From NCBI GenBank assembly GCA_003209755.1, contig QCPD01000004.1, forward strand, positions 62,001 to 126,000: 64,000 bases of DNA. Reading direction: 5' to 3'. The notes beneath the pieces are model-generated. The model had not been told where the DNA came from. It saw only the letters and a list, made by a program, of their open reading frames with translations, and made no database searches. Every line of letters begins with the position of its first letter. Within the stretch, counting starts at the first letter, position 1. Of this stretch, positions 47,491-57,169 are shown in pieces. The position numbers and the translations under genes are program-made. The DNA comes from Prochlorococcus sp. AG-436-C14. GTDB taxonomy: Bacteria > Cyanobacteriota > Cyanobacteriia > PCC-6307 > Cyanobiaceae.

Positions 47491-48870
47491 GTGAGTAAAA
47501 CTTGGAGCGATAGATTTGATAAAGGACTGAATCCTTTTATAGAAAAATTTAATGCTTCAATCGAGTTTGATATTTGTTTACTAGAAGAAGATTTGGATGG
47601 ATCAATAGCCCATGCACGAATGCTCGGAATTCAAGGAATCATAACTAAGGAAGAGGCTATTATATTAGAAAATGGTCTTCAACAGATCAGGAAAGAAGCT
47701 TCTGATGGGTTATTTCAGCCTGTTGTTTCAGATGAAGATGTACATTTTGCAGTAGAGAAAAAATTAATAGATTTGATAGGCCCGGTAGGAAAAAAACTAC
47801 ATACTGGTCGTAGTCGTAATGATCAAGTTGGAACAGATCTCAGGCTATGGCTTAGAAAGCGTATTGATGAAATTGATATGGATTTGGAGCGTTTCCAGAA
47901 ATCTCTTTTTTTATTAGCAGAGAAAAATCTTCATACGCTTATTCCTGGTTATACGCATTTACAAAGAGCACAACCTTTGTCTCTAGCGCATCACTTATTG
48001 GCATATGTTGAGATGGCTCAAAGAGACAGAAATAGACTAAAAGATGTAAGAAAACGCGTTAATATTTCTCCATTAGGAGCAGCTGCATTAGCTGGCACAT
48101 CTATTTCTATAAATAGAAATATTACTTCTTCAGAATTGCACTTTCAAGATATTTATTCTAATAGTTTAGATGCTGTAAGTGATAGAGATTTTGTCGTAGA
48201 ATTTTTAGGAGCCTCAGCGTTAATTATGGCTCATTTAAGTAGATTATCTGAAGAAGTTATCTTATGGGCATCTGAAGAATTTGCATTTATTCAATTAACA
48301 GATAGATGTGCTACGGGAAGTAGTCTTATGCCTCAAAAAAAGAATCCGGATGTTCCAGAGCTAGTTCGAGGTAAGTCAGGGAGAGTATTTGGACATCTAC
48401 AAGCTATGTTAACCATGATCAAAGGATTACCTTTGGCTTACAATAAAGATTTCCAAGAAGATAAAGAAGCAATCTTTGACAGTGTGAAAACAGTTAAGAA
48501 TTCGATAGTTGCAATATCAATATTGTTTGAAGAAGGTTTGATTTTTAGAAAAGAAAGACTAAATCATGCTGTTTCATCAGACTTTTCTAATGCTACTGAT
48601 GTGGCCGATTATTTAGTGGCCAAGAACATACCATTTCGAGAGGCTTATCAATTAGTTGGTCGAATTGTTAAGACTTCATTAGAGGAGGGAGTTTTATTAA
48701 GTGATATTCCCTTGGAAAGATGGAAAACATTTCATCAATTTTTTGAAAAGGATATTTATGAAAAGTTGTTACCTTCAAGTGTGGTTGAGTCGCGTTTGAG
48801 TGCTGGTGGTACTGGATTTGAGAGAGTCCAAGAACAGCTTTTGTTGTGGCGCGAGAAATTATTTAAGTAA
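47491..48870 (+). CDS. argH: argininosuccinate lyase
   Basis: ArgH splits argininosuccinate into arginine and fumarate, the step after ArgG (argG at 18.3 kb). The signature [19 protein letters not shown] is at about residues 270-290, and [19 protein letters not shown] and [17 protein letters not shown] are the other two conserved blocks. The frame is open four codons upstream to a TTG (47479), but the GTG at 47491 ([12 protein letters not shown]) is the usual start of cyanobacterial ArgH. At 459 residues it is full length. Confidence 0.95.
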   Translation: MSKTWSDRFDKGLNPFIEKFNASIEFDICLLEEDLDGSIAHARMLGIQGIITKEEAIILENGLQQIRKEASDGLFQPVVSDEDVHFAVEKKLIDLIGPVGKKLHTGRSRNDQVGTDLRLWLRKRIDEIDMDLERFQKSLFLLAEKNLHTLIPGYTHLQRAQPLSLAHHLLAYVEMAQRDRNRLKDVRKRVNISPLGAAALAGTSISINRNITSSELHFQDIYSNSLDAVSDRDFVVEFLGASALIMAHLSRLSEEVILWASEEFAFIQLTDRCATGSSLMPQKKNPDVPELVRGKSGRVFGHLQAMLTMIKGLPLAYNKDFQEDKEAIFDSVKTVKNSIVAISILFEEGLIFRKERLNHAVSSDFSNATDVADYLVAKNIPFREAYQLVGRIVKTSLEEGVLLSDIPLERWKTFHQFFEKDIYEKLLPSSVVESRLSAGGTGFERVQEQLLLWREKLFK

Positions 48871-48997
48871 AAAAATTGTTTTAAATCTTTTTGAGGGCTT
48901 TCGGTATTAAAGTGTTTGATGATAACTCAATTTAGAGTTATTAATATTGGCTATTCGTAGCCTTTTAGTTACATTTTATTTTCAGTCCAATTTTCAA

Positions 48998-49501
48998 GTG
49001 AGTATTTTTGTCGGCAACTTACCCTTCCGCGCTGAGCAGGAAGATGTCATTGAATTGTTTTCTCCCTTTGGGGAGGTGGCAAATTGTTCTTTACCTTTAG
49101 AACGAGATACAGGACGCAAAAGAGGTTTTGCATTTGTTGAGATGGCTGATGAAGCACTTGAAGCTTCAGCAATTGAATCTCTTCAAGGCGCTGAGCTTAT
49201 GGGTCGTCCGTTAAGAATCAACAAAGCTGAGCCCAGAGGCAGTGCTCCAAGAAGAGGCGGCGGCTATGGCGGCGGCGGCCAAGGTGGCGGCTATGGCGGT
49301 GGCGGTTACGGCGGCGGCGGCCAAGGTGATCAATCAGCTCAAGATAGACCTTCTGGTGCTAAAGGTTGGGAAGATCGAAGTCATGGCAATTCTTCTCAAG
49401 ATGCAAATGGTTTTGATCAAGGTCGTAGTAGAAGAAGAAGAGGTGCTTCGCCCGACGGGGGAGACGACTCTACTGCAGATTATGGTGGCGCAGAATCTTA
49501 A
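48998..49501 (+). CDS. RRM-type RNA-binding protein with glycine-rich tail
   Basis: A single RNA-recognition motif covers residues 1-80, with RNP2 IFVGNL near the N-terminus and RNP1 KRGFAFVEM near residue 45. A glycine-rich GGYGGGGQ-type repeat tail then follows, as in the cold-regulated Rbp proteins of cyanobacteria. The frame can be opened to a TTG at 48947, but the GTG at 48998 begins exactly at the RRM, as in other family members. The tail after residue 86 is GGC-rich and much richer in G and C than the surroundings. A terminator lies just after the gene. Confidence 0.9.
   Translation: MSIFVGNLPFRAEQEDVIELFSPFGEVANCSLPLERDTGRKRGFAFVEMADEALEASAIESLQGAELMGRPLRINKAEPRGSAPRRGGGYGGGGQGGGYGGGGYGGGGQGDQSAQDRPSGAKGWEDRSHGNSSQDANGFDQGRSRRRRGASPDGGDDSTADYGGAES
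49256..49327 (+). repeat. glycine-codon repeat in the RRM protein gene
   Basis: A run of GGC and GGT codons is interrupted only by Tyr and Gln codons (three GGxGGGG-type units). This 72-base island is GC-rich in an otherwise AT-rich window, and its repeats can slip. Confidence 0.9.
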
Positions 49502-49519
49502 AGATTTTGCTTTTCGTTC

Positions 49520-50527
49520 TTAATGCCCAGCATCTTCAAGTTGTTGGGCAATTTTTTTTAAAATTGAAACGTCAGCTTTTTGAGTTTGCGACTTCTCACT
49601 TAACTCTTGTCTCAATATTTTTGCATTAGGTATGTTTTCTATCAGATTTATAATGTGTTTAGAAATTTGCCAAAGTCGTCCTTCATTTTCTAAATGTTTT
49701 TGAGCAAAAGGAATAATTTTTTTAATGATTTTTGATCTAGATAAATACTCTTCTTCTTGCCCGTAAATAATTGAGTCTATTTTTGTCCAAAGAAAGGGAT
49801 GTGAGTAAGCAGCTCTACCAATCATTACTCCATCGAAAATCTTTAGAGCTTTAATACAATCATTTATTGTATTAATTCCGCCATTAAGTTCTATAATTAA
49901 TTTAGGTCTATTATTTTTTAATTTTTGAACTCTTTCATATTGAAGAGGTGGAATTGTTCGATTTTCTTTTGGATTTAATCCACTTAGCCAAGCTTTTCTT
50001 GCATGAATTATAAATCTGTCGGCTCCAGCAATTGAACAATTATCAACAAATTGCATAAGGTAATCATCATTATCGAGATTATCAATACCAAGTCTGTGTT
50101 TGACTGTTATTGGGATATTGCATGATTGTTTCATTTTTTCTATACAGTTAGCCACTGTTTTTGGTTTTCCCATCAGACAAGCTCCAAAATTGCCGGATTT
50201 TACTTTTGGACTTGGGCATCCAATATTCAAATTAATTTCGTCATAGCCCCAATCTTGAGCCATTTGAGCCGCTTCAGCTAAAAGATTTGGATTATCCCCT
50301 CCAAGTTGTATAGAAATTGGATGTTCAATCTCATCAAAATCTAATAATTTATTCCTGTTTTTGCTATAATGAAGTGCTTGGGCCACAATCATTTCTGTGT
50401 ATAGAAGCGATTTTTTTGTTATTTGACGCATAAGGACACGAAAATGCCTATCTGTGCAATCCATCATGGGAGCAATACTTAACCGGTAGTTAGCTAATTC
50501 ATTGTTTTGCAAAGTGTTGGAAATCAT
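49520..50527 (-). CDS. dusA: tRNA-dihydrouridine synthase
   Basis: A flavoenzyme that reduces uridine to dihydrouridine in the D-loop of tRNA. The start SIAPMMDCTDRHFRVLMRQ is the family hallmark; the catalytic Cys is in NLNIGCPSPKVKSGNFGACLM, and FIIHARKAWLSGLNPKEN and LNGGINTINDCIKAL follow. The segment GLNPKENR is typical of the DusA subgroup. The length of 335 is normal. The 3' end overlaps the plus-strand terminator of the RRM gene. The gene is flanked on both sides by plus-strand genes. Confidence 0.92.
   Translation of the reverse strand: MISNTLQNNELANYRLSIAPMMDCTDRHFRVLMRQITKKSLLYTEMIVAQALHYSKNRNKLLDFDEIEHPISIQLGGDNPNLLAEAAQMAQDWGYDEINLNIGCPSPKVKSGNFGACLMGKPKTVANCIEKMKQSCNIPITVKHRLGIDNLDNDDYLMQFVDNCSIAGADRFIIHARKAWLSGLNPKENRTIPPLQYERVQKLKNNRPKLIIELNGGINTINDCIKALKIFDGVMIGRAAYSHPFLWTKIDSIIYGQEEEYLSRSKIIKKIIPFAQKHLENEGRLWQISKHIINLIENIPNAKILRQELSEKSQTQKADVSILKKIAQQLEDAGH
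49524..49559 (+). terminator. Rho-independent terminator after the RRM gene
   Basis: TGCCCAGCA (49524-49532) can pair with TGTTGGGCA (49542-49550) through nine base pairs with one G-U wobble, and eight T residues follow at 49552-49559. The reading strand is plus, so it ends the RRM transcript, although it lies inside the 3' end of the opposite-strand dus gene. Confidence 0.85.
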
Positions 50528-50600
50528 TTTTTATCAATAAATTTTTTTCTACTTTTAGGGACTAAATTTTATTAATATTTGAAAGAATTGAAAAATTTCT

Positions 50601-51086
50601 TTGAACCGTAGATTTTTAATGATTGGATTTTTGAATACTCTGTTAGGTTTTATTATCAAACCAAAAAGGGCTGATGCTGCTCCTAAACTTATGGAAGATT
50701 ATAAAACTTTAACTGATACAGACTGGAAAAATCGTTTAACCAAAGATGCATTCTACGTGTTGCGTAAGGAAGGAACAGAGAGGCCGTTTTCAAGTCCCTT
50801 GAATGATGAAAAAAGGAAAGGACTTTTTAGATGCGCAGGATGTGGAGCTGCTTTATTTTCCTCAAATACAAAATTTGACAGTGGAACAGGTTGGCCAAGT
50901 TTTTTTGATCATTTACCTGATGCCATTGAGAAAAAAACAGACTTTAAATTAATCGTTCCTAGAACTGAATATCATTGTCGATGTTGTGGTGGGCATCAGG
51001 GGCATGTTTTTAATGATGGTCCAAGGCCAACCGGTAAAAGGTATTGCAATAATGGAGTCGCTCTTGTGTTCGAGGTTGATGTCTAA
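50601..51086 (+). CDS. msrB: peptide-methionine (R)-S-oxide reductase with export-like leader
   Basis: MsrB repairs oxidised methionine. The zinc ligands CAGC and CRCC, the motif TGWPSFFDHLP, and the catalytic Cys in RYCNNGVALVF near residue 150 are visible. The N-terminal MNRRFLMIGFLNTLLGFII is hydrophobic with a twin Arg, then KPKRADAAP, which looks like a signal peptide that could target the protein to the periplasm or thylakoid lumen. The start is TTG at 50601; an ATG at 50619 would shorten the leader but keep the hydrophobic segment. Confidence 0.88.
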   Translation: MNRRFLMIGFLNTLLGFIIKPKRADAAPKLMEDYKTLTDTDWKNRLTKDAFYVLRKEGTERPFSSPLNDEKRKGLFRCAGCGAALFSSNTKFDSGTGWPSFFDHLPDAIEKKTDFKLIVPRTEYHCRCCGGHQGHVFNDGPRPTGKRYCNNGVALVFEVDV

Positions 51087-51175
51087 ATTATTTTTACTAT
51101 CTAATAGGTGTGGGCTTCCGTAGCTTGTACAAAAATCCCTTTGCTATCAACATATACTAAAGCTAATCAAATTAT

Positions 51176-51955
51176 ATGAATTCAGACGTTCCCTCCTCAG
51201 AAAATGAATTATCTCAGGATGGTTCATCACAAATTGATTCGATTGAAAACCCTATAGGTTCTCACATAACTGATGAATCATCTAATCAAGATGAGCTTTC
51301 TAATAATCCTGAATTAGCGCCTCAATCAAAAAATGATTCTGTAGATACAGCAAACGATCAATCATCAACTAGCTTTGATTCAAATATTAAAGTTCCAGAT
51401 ACTGAAGCAAGATTACAGCAATTAGAAAAAGAGCATGAAACTCTCAACAGCCAATATATGAGAATAGCAGCAGACTTTGATAATTTCAGAAAGCGTCAGA
51501 CTCGTGATCAGGATGATCTAAAAATTCAATTGACCTGTAGCACTCTTAGCGAAATCCTTCCTATTGTTGACAATTTTGAAAGAGCAAGGCAGCAATTAAA
51601 CCCTGAGGGTGAAGAAGCTCAAGCATTACACAGAAGTTACCAAGGACTTTATAAGCAATTAGTTGAAGTTCTTAAGCAATTAGGAGTTGCTCCAATGCGT
51701 GTAGTGGATCAGCCTTTTGATCCCTCTTTGCATGAAGCGGTTATGAGAGAGCCCAGTGATGAAAAGGCTGAAGATATTGTTATTGAAGAATTACAAAGGG
51801 GATATCATTTGAATGGTCGTGTTTTAAGACATGCCTTGGTCAAAGTTTCTATGGGACCAGGACCGCAAGCTATCAATGAAGAGATTTCTGATCAGAATGC
51901 TTCTAAGTCAGAACAAATTGAATCTTCAGATCGTTCAAATAAAGATGAGAATTAA
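51176..51955 (+). CDS. grpE: nucleotide exchange factor GrpE
   Basis: GrpE releases ADP from DnaK. The first 70 residues are acidic, polar and probably disordered. A long helix follows, with [20 protein letters not shown] as the core GrpE signature, and the C-terminal beta domain has [12 protein letters not shown] and [17 protein letters not shown]. At 259 residues it is longer than the usual 200 because of the N-terminal part. dnaJ follows 44 bases later, so the two co-chaperones share an operon, while dnaK lies on the other side of the origin. Confidence 0.95.
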   Translation: MNSDVPSSENELSQDGSSQIDSIENPIGSHITDESSNQDELSNNPELAPQSKNDSVDTANDQSSTSFDSNIKVPDTEARLQQLEKEHETLNSQYMRIAADFDNFRKRQTRDQDDLKIQLTCSTLSEILPIVDNFERARQQLNPEGEEAQALHRSYQGLYKQLVEVLKQLGVAPMRVVDQPFDPSLHEAVMREPSDEKAEDIVIEELQRGYHLNGRVLRHALVKVSMGPGPQAINEEISDQNASKSEQIESSDRSNKDEN

Positions 51956-51999
51956 CTATATGGTGATCGAAAAGGAATTGAATTTGTTTAAATGGACTA

Positions 52000-53133
52000 A
52001 TGGCTGATTTTTACGAACTATTGGGCGTTAGCAGAGATGCTGATGCTGACACTTTAAAAAGAGCTTATAGACAACAAGCTCGCAAATATCACCCTGACGT
52101 GAATAAGGAAGCAGGCGCAGAGGATAAGTTTAAAGAAATTGGCAAAGCATATGAAGTTTTAAGCGATTCTCAAAAGCGAGCTCGTTACGACCAATTTGGA
52201 GAAGCTGGTCTAGGTGGGGCAGCTGGTATGCCTGATATGGGAGATATGGGGGGCTTTGGTGATTTGTTTGAGACCTTTTTTAATGGATTCGGTGGTGCTA
52301 GTTCTCCTGGAGGTTCTCGCCCCCAAAGACGTGGCCCTCAACAGGGCGATGATTTACGTTATGACCTTACGATTGATTTTCATAAGGCTATTTTCGGTCA
52401 AGAAAAAGAGATCACTGTTCCTCATTTAGAAACTTGTGATGTTTGTAGAGGTACTGGGGCTAAGAAAGGAACTGGTCCAGTTACTTGCTCTACATGTGGT
52501 GGTGCAGGTCAAGTAAGAAGAGCAACTCGTACTCCTTTTGGAAGTTTTACCCAAGTCGCTGAATGCCCAAATTGTGGTGGGACTGGACAAGTAATTAAGG
52601 ATCCTTGTAATTCTTGTGGTGGTAAAGGGGTGAAACAAGTAAGAAAAAAATTAAAAATCAATATTCCTGCTGGAGTTGATAGTGGAACACGATTAAGAGT
52701 TTCAGGAGAAGGTAACGCTGGATTAAAAGGTGGTCCATCTGGGGATTTATATGTATTTTTAAAAGTTAAAAACCATCCAAATCTTAAGAGAGATGGGTTG
52801 ACTATTTTATCTGAGGTAAATATTAGTTATCTTCAGGCAATTTTAGGAGATACGATTGAAATAGATACTGTTGATGGTCCTACTAAATTACAAATACCAG
52901 TAGGAACACAACCTAATTCTATTTTGAATTTGGAAAATAAGGGAGTACCAAAGCTTGGTAATCCTGTGGCAAGAGGAAATCATCAAGTTTCAGTAAAGAT
53001 TAAATTACCTACAAAATTGTCAGATTCTGAAAGAAATTTATTAGAAGAATTAGCTGGACATTATTCCGCTCGAGGAACTCAACATCACTATCATAAAAGC
53101 GGTTTATTTAGTAAATTATTTGGACAAAAATAG
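52000..53133 (+). CDS. dnaJ: chaperone DnaJ
   Basis: DnaJ delivers clients to DnaK and stimulates its ATPase. The J domain (residues about 1-70) has [20 protein letters not shown] and the HPD motif in [11 protein letters not shown] Gly/Phe-rich segment follows, and then four CxxCxGxG zinc repeats ([36 protein letters not shown]), making it a type I DnaJ. The C-terminal substrate domain ends with a short helix. At 377 residues it is full length. It shares one base with the next gene (TAG then GTG). Confidence 0.96.
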   Translation: MADFYELLGVSRDADADTLKRAYRQQARKYHPDVNKEAGAEDKFKEIGKAYEVLSDSQKRARYDQFGEAGLGGAAGMPDMGDMGGFGDLFETFFNGFGGASSPGGSRPQRRGPQQGDDLRYDLTIDFHKAIFGQEKEITVPHLETCDVCRGTGAKKGTGPVTCSTCGGAGQVRRATRTPFGSFTQVAECPNCGGTGQVIKDPCNSCGGKGVKQVRKKLKINIPAGVDSGTRLRVSGEGNAGLKGGPSGDLYVFLKVKNHPNLKRDGLTILSEVNISYLQAILGDTIEIDTVDGPTKLQIPVGTQPNSILNLENKGVPKLGNPVARGNHQVSVKIKLPTKLSDSERNLLEELAGHYSARGTQHHYHKSGLFSKLFGQK

Positions 53134-53378
53134 TGTTAGAAAATATATTAACTGATCATTATTTGGACTTGCGGGGTCTTGTTTGTCCACTCAATTTTAT
53201 TAAATGCTGCTTGGCTTTGGAAAATTTATCTTCAAATGACATTTTAAAAGCAGATATAGACATAGGTGAAGCAGAAACTAGTGTTATAGATGGATTACAA
53301 GAGAAAGGATACAAAGTAAATATACTTTATAAAGATCTTAAAAAAGTAACTTTGATAATATCGAGTGAAGAAAAATAA
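53133..53378 (+). CDS. TusA/SirA-family sulfur-carrier-like protein
   Basis: An 81-residue protein with the CPxP-like motif of the TusA family in LDLRGLVCPLNFIKCCLAL; the Cys of RGLVCP is the sulfur-carrying residue. The second half resembles the usual beta-alpha-beta fold. It starts with GTG overlapping the dnaJ stop by one base and overlaps the rsgA start by 14 bases, so it is probably translated with both. The physiological target (tRNA thiolation, molybdenum cofactor or other sulfur traffic) is not visible. Confidence 0.82.
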   Translation: MLENILTDHYLDLRGLVCPLNFIKCCLALENLSSNDILKADIDIGEAETSVIDGLQEKGYKVNILYKDLKKVTLIISSEEK

Positions 53379-54303
53379 ACCTAAGAATATAAAAGGTATC
53401 GTTGTTGCACTTAAGGCAAGTTTTTTAATTGTAGAGATTGATTATCAAGATTTTAAAGAAGATTCATTTTATCAATTTTCTGAAAAAATCAAACTGCTTT
53501 GTACACGAAGAGCTAAGTTAGATTATCAAGGTTTATTTATCGATGTAGGTGATATAGTTTCTGTTGAATCTATTGATTATAACAATAAACGAGCTGTAAT
53601 TTCTGATGTGGAGCCGCGAATAAGTTTTTTAAAACGACCAGCTGTCGCAAACGTTACATTAGTTGCTATTTGTATTTCAGTTGATCAGCCTTTATTTGAT
53701 ATGGAACAAGCAAGTCGTTTCTTATTAACAGCTGAATGTTCAAACATAAAAGCTTTGATAGTTTTAACTAAAATAGATTTAATTACAAAGCATGATTTGA
53801 TCTTATATGTAAATAAATTAAAATGTTGGGGTTATGATTGTATACCAGTATCTATACAGAATTCTCAGGGCATCGATTTATTAATTGAGCAACTTAGAAA
53901 AACAAAATTAACTGTACTAGCGGGTCCCTCTGGAGTAGGAAAGACAAGTTTAATTAATCATTTAATCCCAACCGCTTCTTTACCTACATCACCTGTTTCT
54001 AAAAAATTAAAGAGAGGTACACATACAACTAGACACGTAGAACTTTTTGCAATTGGAGAAGGATCACTTCTTGCTGATACACCAGGGTTTAATCGTCCAG
54101 AAATAGTTTGTGAGCCATCTGGTTTTGCTTATTTGTTCCCAGAGTTTCGAACGCAATTAACTAATTCAAAATGCAAATTCCGTAATTGTTTGCATAGAGA
54201 TGAGCCTGGCTGTGTAATTGATAAAGATCTTGAAAGATATTCTTTTTATTGTGAGAACCTTGAGGAAATAATTAATTCTCCTCTCCCATACCAGGCAGGT
54301 TAA
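53365..54303 (+). CDS. rsgA: ribosome biogenesis GTPase RsgA
   Basis: RsgA helps mature the 30S subunit. It has an N-terminal OB-like domain, then a circularly permuted GTPase: the G4 motif TKIDL comes first, then the P-loop [15 protein letters not shown] (about residue 186), then [11 protein letters not shown] (G3). The C-terminal zinc knuckle [14 protein letters not shown] is the family signature. The GTG start at 53365 overlaps the previous gene by 14 bases. Its end overlaps the convergent ybaB-like gene by 32 bases. Confidence 0.95.
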   Translation: MKKNKPKNIKGIVVALKASFLIVEIDYQDFKEDSFYQFSEKIKLLCTRRAKLDYQGLFIDVGDIVSVESIDYNNKRAVISDVEPRISFLKRPAVANVTLVAICISVDQPLFDMEQASRFLLTAECSNIKALIVLTKIDLITKHDLILYVNKLKCWGYDCIPVSIQNSQGIDLLIEQLRKTKLTVLAGPSGVGKTSLINHLIPTASLPTSPVSKKLKRGTHTTRHVELFAIGEGSLLADTPGFNRPEIVCEPSGFAYLFPEFRTQLTNSKCKFRNCLHRDEPGCVIDKDLERYSFYCENLEEIINSPLPYQAG

Positions 54304-54619
54304 GCTTGAATCCACCGGTTAAATCTTCCATTCGTTCTTTCATCGTCGAAGTTGAAACTTCGTGAGCAGATTTCATCGCATCTAGTATTGCGTCTTCGAT
54401 TATTGCTTTTTCTTCAGAGAGTAGAGATTGATCAATTTCTATTCGTAAAGGCTTTTGATTACCTGACATCCATATTTTTGCTCGATTGTCATTATTTGAT
54501 CCCTCGATTTCCATAACCTCAAGCTCTTCTTGAAGTTTTTGAGCATTCTGCTGAATTTGTTGCGCTTTTTTAAACGCTTCAGTGAGTTGTCCAAAATTTG
54601 GTAGTCCGAATCCAGCCAT
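54272..54619 (-). CDS. YbaB/EbfC-family nucleoid-associated protein
   Basis: A 115-residue dimeric DNA-binding protein. [20 protein letters not shown] and [19 protein letters not shown] form the N-terminal helix of the YbaB fold, and [21 protein letters not shown] the beta-alpha core. The C-terminus ([13 protein letters not shown]) is short. Such proteins bind DNA with low specificity. It overlaps rsgA by 32 bases tail to tail and lies 37 bases downstream of murB on the same strand. Confidence 0.9.
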   Translation of the reverse strand: MAGFGLPNFGQLTEAFKKAQQIQQNAQKLQEELEVMEIEGSNNDNRAKIWMSGNQKPLRIEIDQSLLSEEKAIIEDAILDAMKSAHEVSTSTMKERMEDLTGGFKLNLPGMGEEN

Positions 54620-54656
54620 GATAATTTCCTATTGTTATTGATCTTAGGGTTTAAAT

Positions 54657-55532
54657 TTAAAAGCCACATTGTTTGACTTCTGTTTCTAACAAGATTCCAT
54701 AAGCATCCAAAACTTTTTTTTGAATATATTTAATTAATTCTCTGACGTCACAAGATGAAGCTTTGTTTGCGTTAATTATAAAATTTGAATGTATTTTGGA
54801 TATTTCGGCTCCACCAAATCGAAATCCTTTTAAACCAAGTTCTTCAATTAATTTTGCAGCTTTCAAAGGTTCTGGATTGCGAAAAACACTACCGCAGGTT
54901 TGGGCTGTATAAGGTTGAGTTTTTAATCGATGACTTAGGTTTTCATTTGTGACCTGTCGAATTTGTTCTGCATGACCTAATGTGAGCTTGAGTCGAGCAG
55001 ATATGACAATTAATTTTTCATCTTGAAGAAGACTGTATCGATAACCAAAATTGAGATCTTTCCCTTTGAGGATTTTGTATTCACCTGTTAAAGATAGCGT
55101 TGTAATACTTTCGAGATAACTAGATATGCAATTTTTTTGTGCTCCTGCATTCATAACTATTGCTCCACCTATTGTTCCTGGTATACCTACCGCCCACTCG
55201 AGCCCATGAAGTCCACTTGCAGCTGCTTTTCTGGCCAAAGTTGGAAGCATTTCACCGCTTAAGACTTCAATAATTCCATTGCTTTTATCAATTTTAATTC
55301 CTTTGAAATTACGCATACATAAGCTTAAACCTTTAATTCCTTTGTCATTGATTAAAAGATTTGAGCCAGCACCAATAATATTGCAGCTAATTTTTTCCTT
55401 ATTTATCCAATTAATTAAATATTGAATTTCTTCAATATTTTTTGGCTGTGCAATCCATTCTGCAGGACCTCCTATTCTCCAAGTAGTAAAATTTGCTAAT
55501 GAAATATTTTTTTCTAATTGAATTGAATTCAT
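54657..55532 (-). CDS. murB: UDP-N-acetylmuramate dehydrogenase
   Basis: MurB is the FAD enzyme that reduces UDP-GlcNAc-enolpyruvate to UDP-MurNAc. The FAD-binding motif GAGSNLLINDKGIKGLSL is near residue 57, WAVGIPGTIGGAIVMNAGA follows, and CGSVFRNPEP with the downstream GGAEISKIHSNFIIN marks the C-terminal domain. The length of 291 is typical of the type II enzyme. It begins three bases after the murC stop, so the two form an operon. Confidence 0.95.
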   Translation of the reverse strand: MNSIQLEKNISLANFTTWRIGGPAEWIAQPKNIEEIQYLINWINKEKISCNIIGAGSNLLINDKGIKGLSLCMRNFKGIKIDKSNGIIEVLSGEMLPTLARKAAASGLHGLEWAVGIPGTIGGAIVMNAGAQKNCISSYLESITTLSLTGEYKILKGKDLNFGYRYSLLQDEKLIVISARLKLTLGHAEQIRQVTNENLSHRLKTQPYTAQTCGSVFRNPEPLKAAKLIEELGLKGFRFGGAEISKIHSNFIINANKASSCDVRELIKYIQKKVLDAYGILLETEVKQCGF

Positions 55533-55535
55533 TAA

Positions 55536-57020
55536 TTAAGCGGCTAAATTACTTCTGATTGATTTATTATTGATTAATTCCAAAAATAGATTTGCGCATA
55601 TTATATTAATATCTCCTGCACCCATAACTAAAATCAAATCTTTTTCAATTGTATGTTCTTTAATTAGCTTTATTAAATTTTGATTATTTTCTGGAGTATA
55701 TATTTTTAGATTAGGTTTTAATTTTTTTAATTCATATCCAATAGACTTATTATTTATTCCTTCAATTTCATCTTCTCCAGCAGAGTAAATTGGAGATATG
55801 AATACTAAATCAGATTTACTTAGACTTTTTGCGAATTCTTTTTGAAATTTTTTAGTTCTACTAAACCGATGAGGTTGAAATATTGTAACTAATCTTTTAG
55901 GTGATATGTGTGAAAGTTTATTTTTTGTGTTAATAATAGTAAAGGCAATTGATATTGCGGCATCAATTTCACTTGGGTGATGAGCATAATCTTCAACTAT
56001 TAATCTATTTTTCCATAACCCTTTATAGTCAAATCTTCTTGTAGGTAGCTGTAAATAATCAATTCCTTTTTTTATGTCTTTAAAAGGAATACCAGCTAAT
56101 CTACATGCTGCAATTGCAGCCAATGCATTACTTAAGTTGTGTATGCCAGGAACAGGTATCTTTATAATTTCAATAAATTTCTCTTTTTCATAATACTCAG
56201 CAATAATTTCACATCCATTACATTCTTTTGGAATTAGAGCAAAATCTATATTATTAATTTTTTTAATCGAAAATAATTTAGAATTTTGCATATTATTTTT
56301 AAGATTTTCGCAGTCATAATTTGTAACTAATGATTCACACTTTTGAGCAAATTTCTTCATTGTTTTTATTAAATCCTTTAGATCAAAATAATGATCAACA
56401 TGTTCGAGCTCTAAATTTGTTATTACTCCAATATTTGGATTAAATTTGACTAAAGATCCATCCGATTCATCTGCTTCTGCGATTAATAATTCCCCATTAC
56501 CAAAATTATAGTTTTTTTTGTAAAGAGGTACAATTCCGCCAATGATCGCGGTTGGACTTCTTTTTGCATAGGAGAGTAATGTTGTAATGAAAGTACTTGT
56601 TGTTGTTTTACCATGAGATCCGGAGACGATTATTGATCTTTTTTGTTCAATTAAAAAGGCTAATATTTCAGAACGGTGATTGATAGTTAAATTATATTTT
56701 TTTGCTTTATATAATTCTAAATTATTTTCGCGTATTGCTGAACTTCTAACAACTAATATATTTTTTCCATGTAATTTAAAAATTTCGTCAATATTTGATT
56801 CTTCTTGAGTATGAAAAATTTGAACTTCACTTTCTGCTAATTCTTTTAAAGTCTGGCTTTTTTTTTGGTCAGAGCCAGATATAGAATATCCATTTTTAGC
56901 GAGAATCATTGCCAGAGCAGACATACCAATACCTCCGATTCCAATAAAGTGAATATGATGTGGTAATTCGTTTGTCTTCTTCAATTTCGCTTCAGTGTCG
57001 AGTGAAAGATAACTCTTCAT
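55536..57020 (-). CDS. murC: UDP-N-acetylmuramate--L-alanine ligase
   Basis: MurC adds the first amino acid, L-alanine, to UDP-MurNAc. The N-terminal Rossmann motif [19 protein letters not shown], the ATP P-loop [15 protein letters not shown], the central [10 protein letters not shown] and C-terminal [15 protein letters not shown] and [10 protein letters not shown] are all present. At 494 residues it is normal. It is directly upstream of murB. The gap to the divergent gap2 (149 bases) contains a 7-base inverted repeat. Confidence 0.96.
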   Translation of the reverse strand: MKSYLSLDTEAKLKKTNELPHHIHFIGIGGIGMSALAMILAKNGYSISGSDQKKSQTLKELAESEVQIFHTQEESNIDEIFKLHGKNILVVRSSAIRENNLELYKAKKYNLTINHRSEILAFLIEQKRSIIVSGSHGKTTTSTFITTLLSYAKRSPTAIIGGIVPLYKKNYNFGNGELLIAEADESDGSLVKFNPNIGVITNLELEHVDHYFDLKDLIKTMKKFAQKCESLVTNYDCENLKNNMQNSKLFSIKKINNIDFALIPKECNGCEIIAEYYEKEKFIEIIKIPVPGIHNLSNALAAIAACRLAGIPFKDIKKGIDYLQLPTRRFDYKGLWKNRLIVEDYAHHPSEIDAAISIAFTIINTKNKLSHISPKRLVTIFQPHRFSRTKKFQKEFAKSLSKSDLVFISPIYSAGEDEIEGINNKSIGYELKKLKPNLKIYTPENNQNLIKLIKEHTIEKDLILVMGAGDINIICANLFLELINNKSIRSNLAA

Positions 57021-57111
57021 CCATCTAAAGGCACATTTTTTAAAGAATTAGAGAGTTTTTGTACTTTTTATGTCTTTAACACTTCAATTCTTTTTCAAAA
57101 TGCACAGAAAA

Positions 57112-57133
57112 TGATCATCGTTCTGTATGATCA
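57112..57133. promoter_or_regulatory. inverted repeat upstream of gap2
   Basis: TGATCAT (57112-57118) is perfectly complementary to ATGATCA (57127-57133) with an eight-base spacer. It lies 36 bases before the gap2 start and could be an operator or an mRNA hairpin. I know of no regulator that binds this exact sequence here. Confidence 0.35.
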
Positions 57134-57169
57134 GCGGCCAGTAGCTTATGCGGTTTTACCGTTTTTGAA

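Noticed and set aside
49242-49523. Ala-rich 93-residue plus-strand frame
   Set aside because: It is the +1 frame of the glycine-codon repeat in the RRM gene; GGC shifted gives Ala, so the composition is an artefact.
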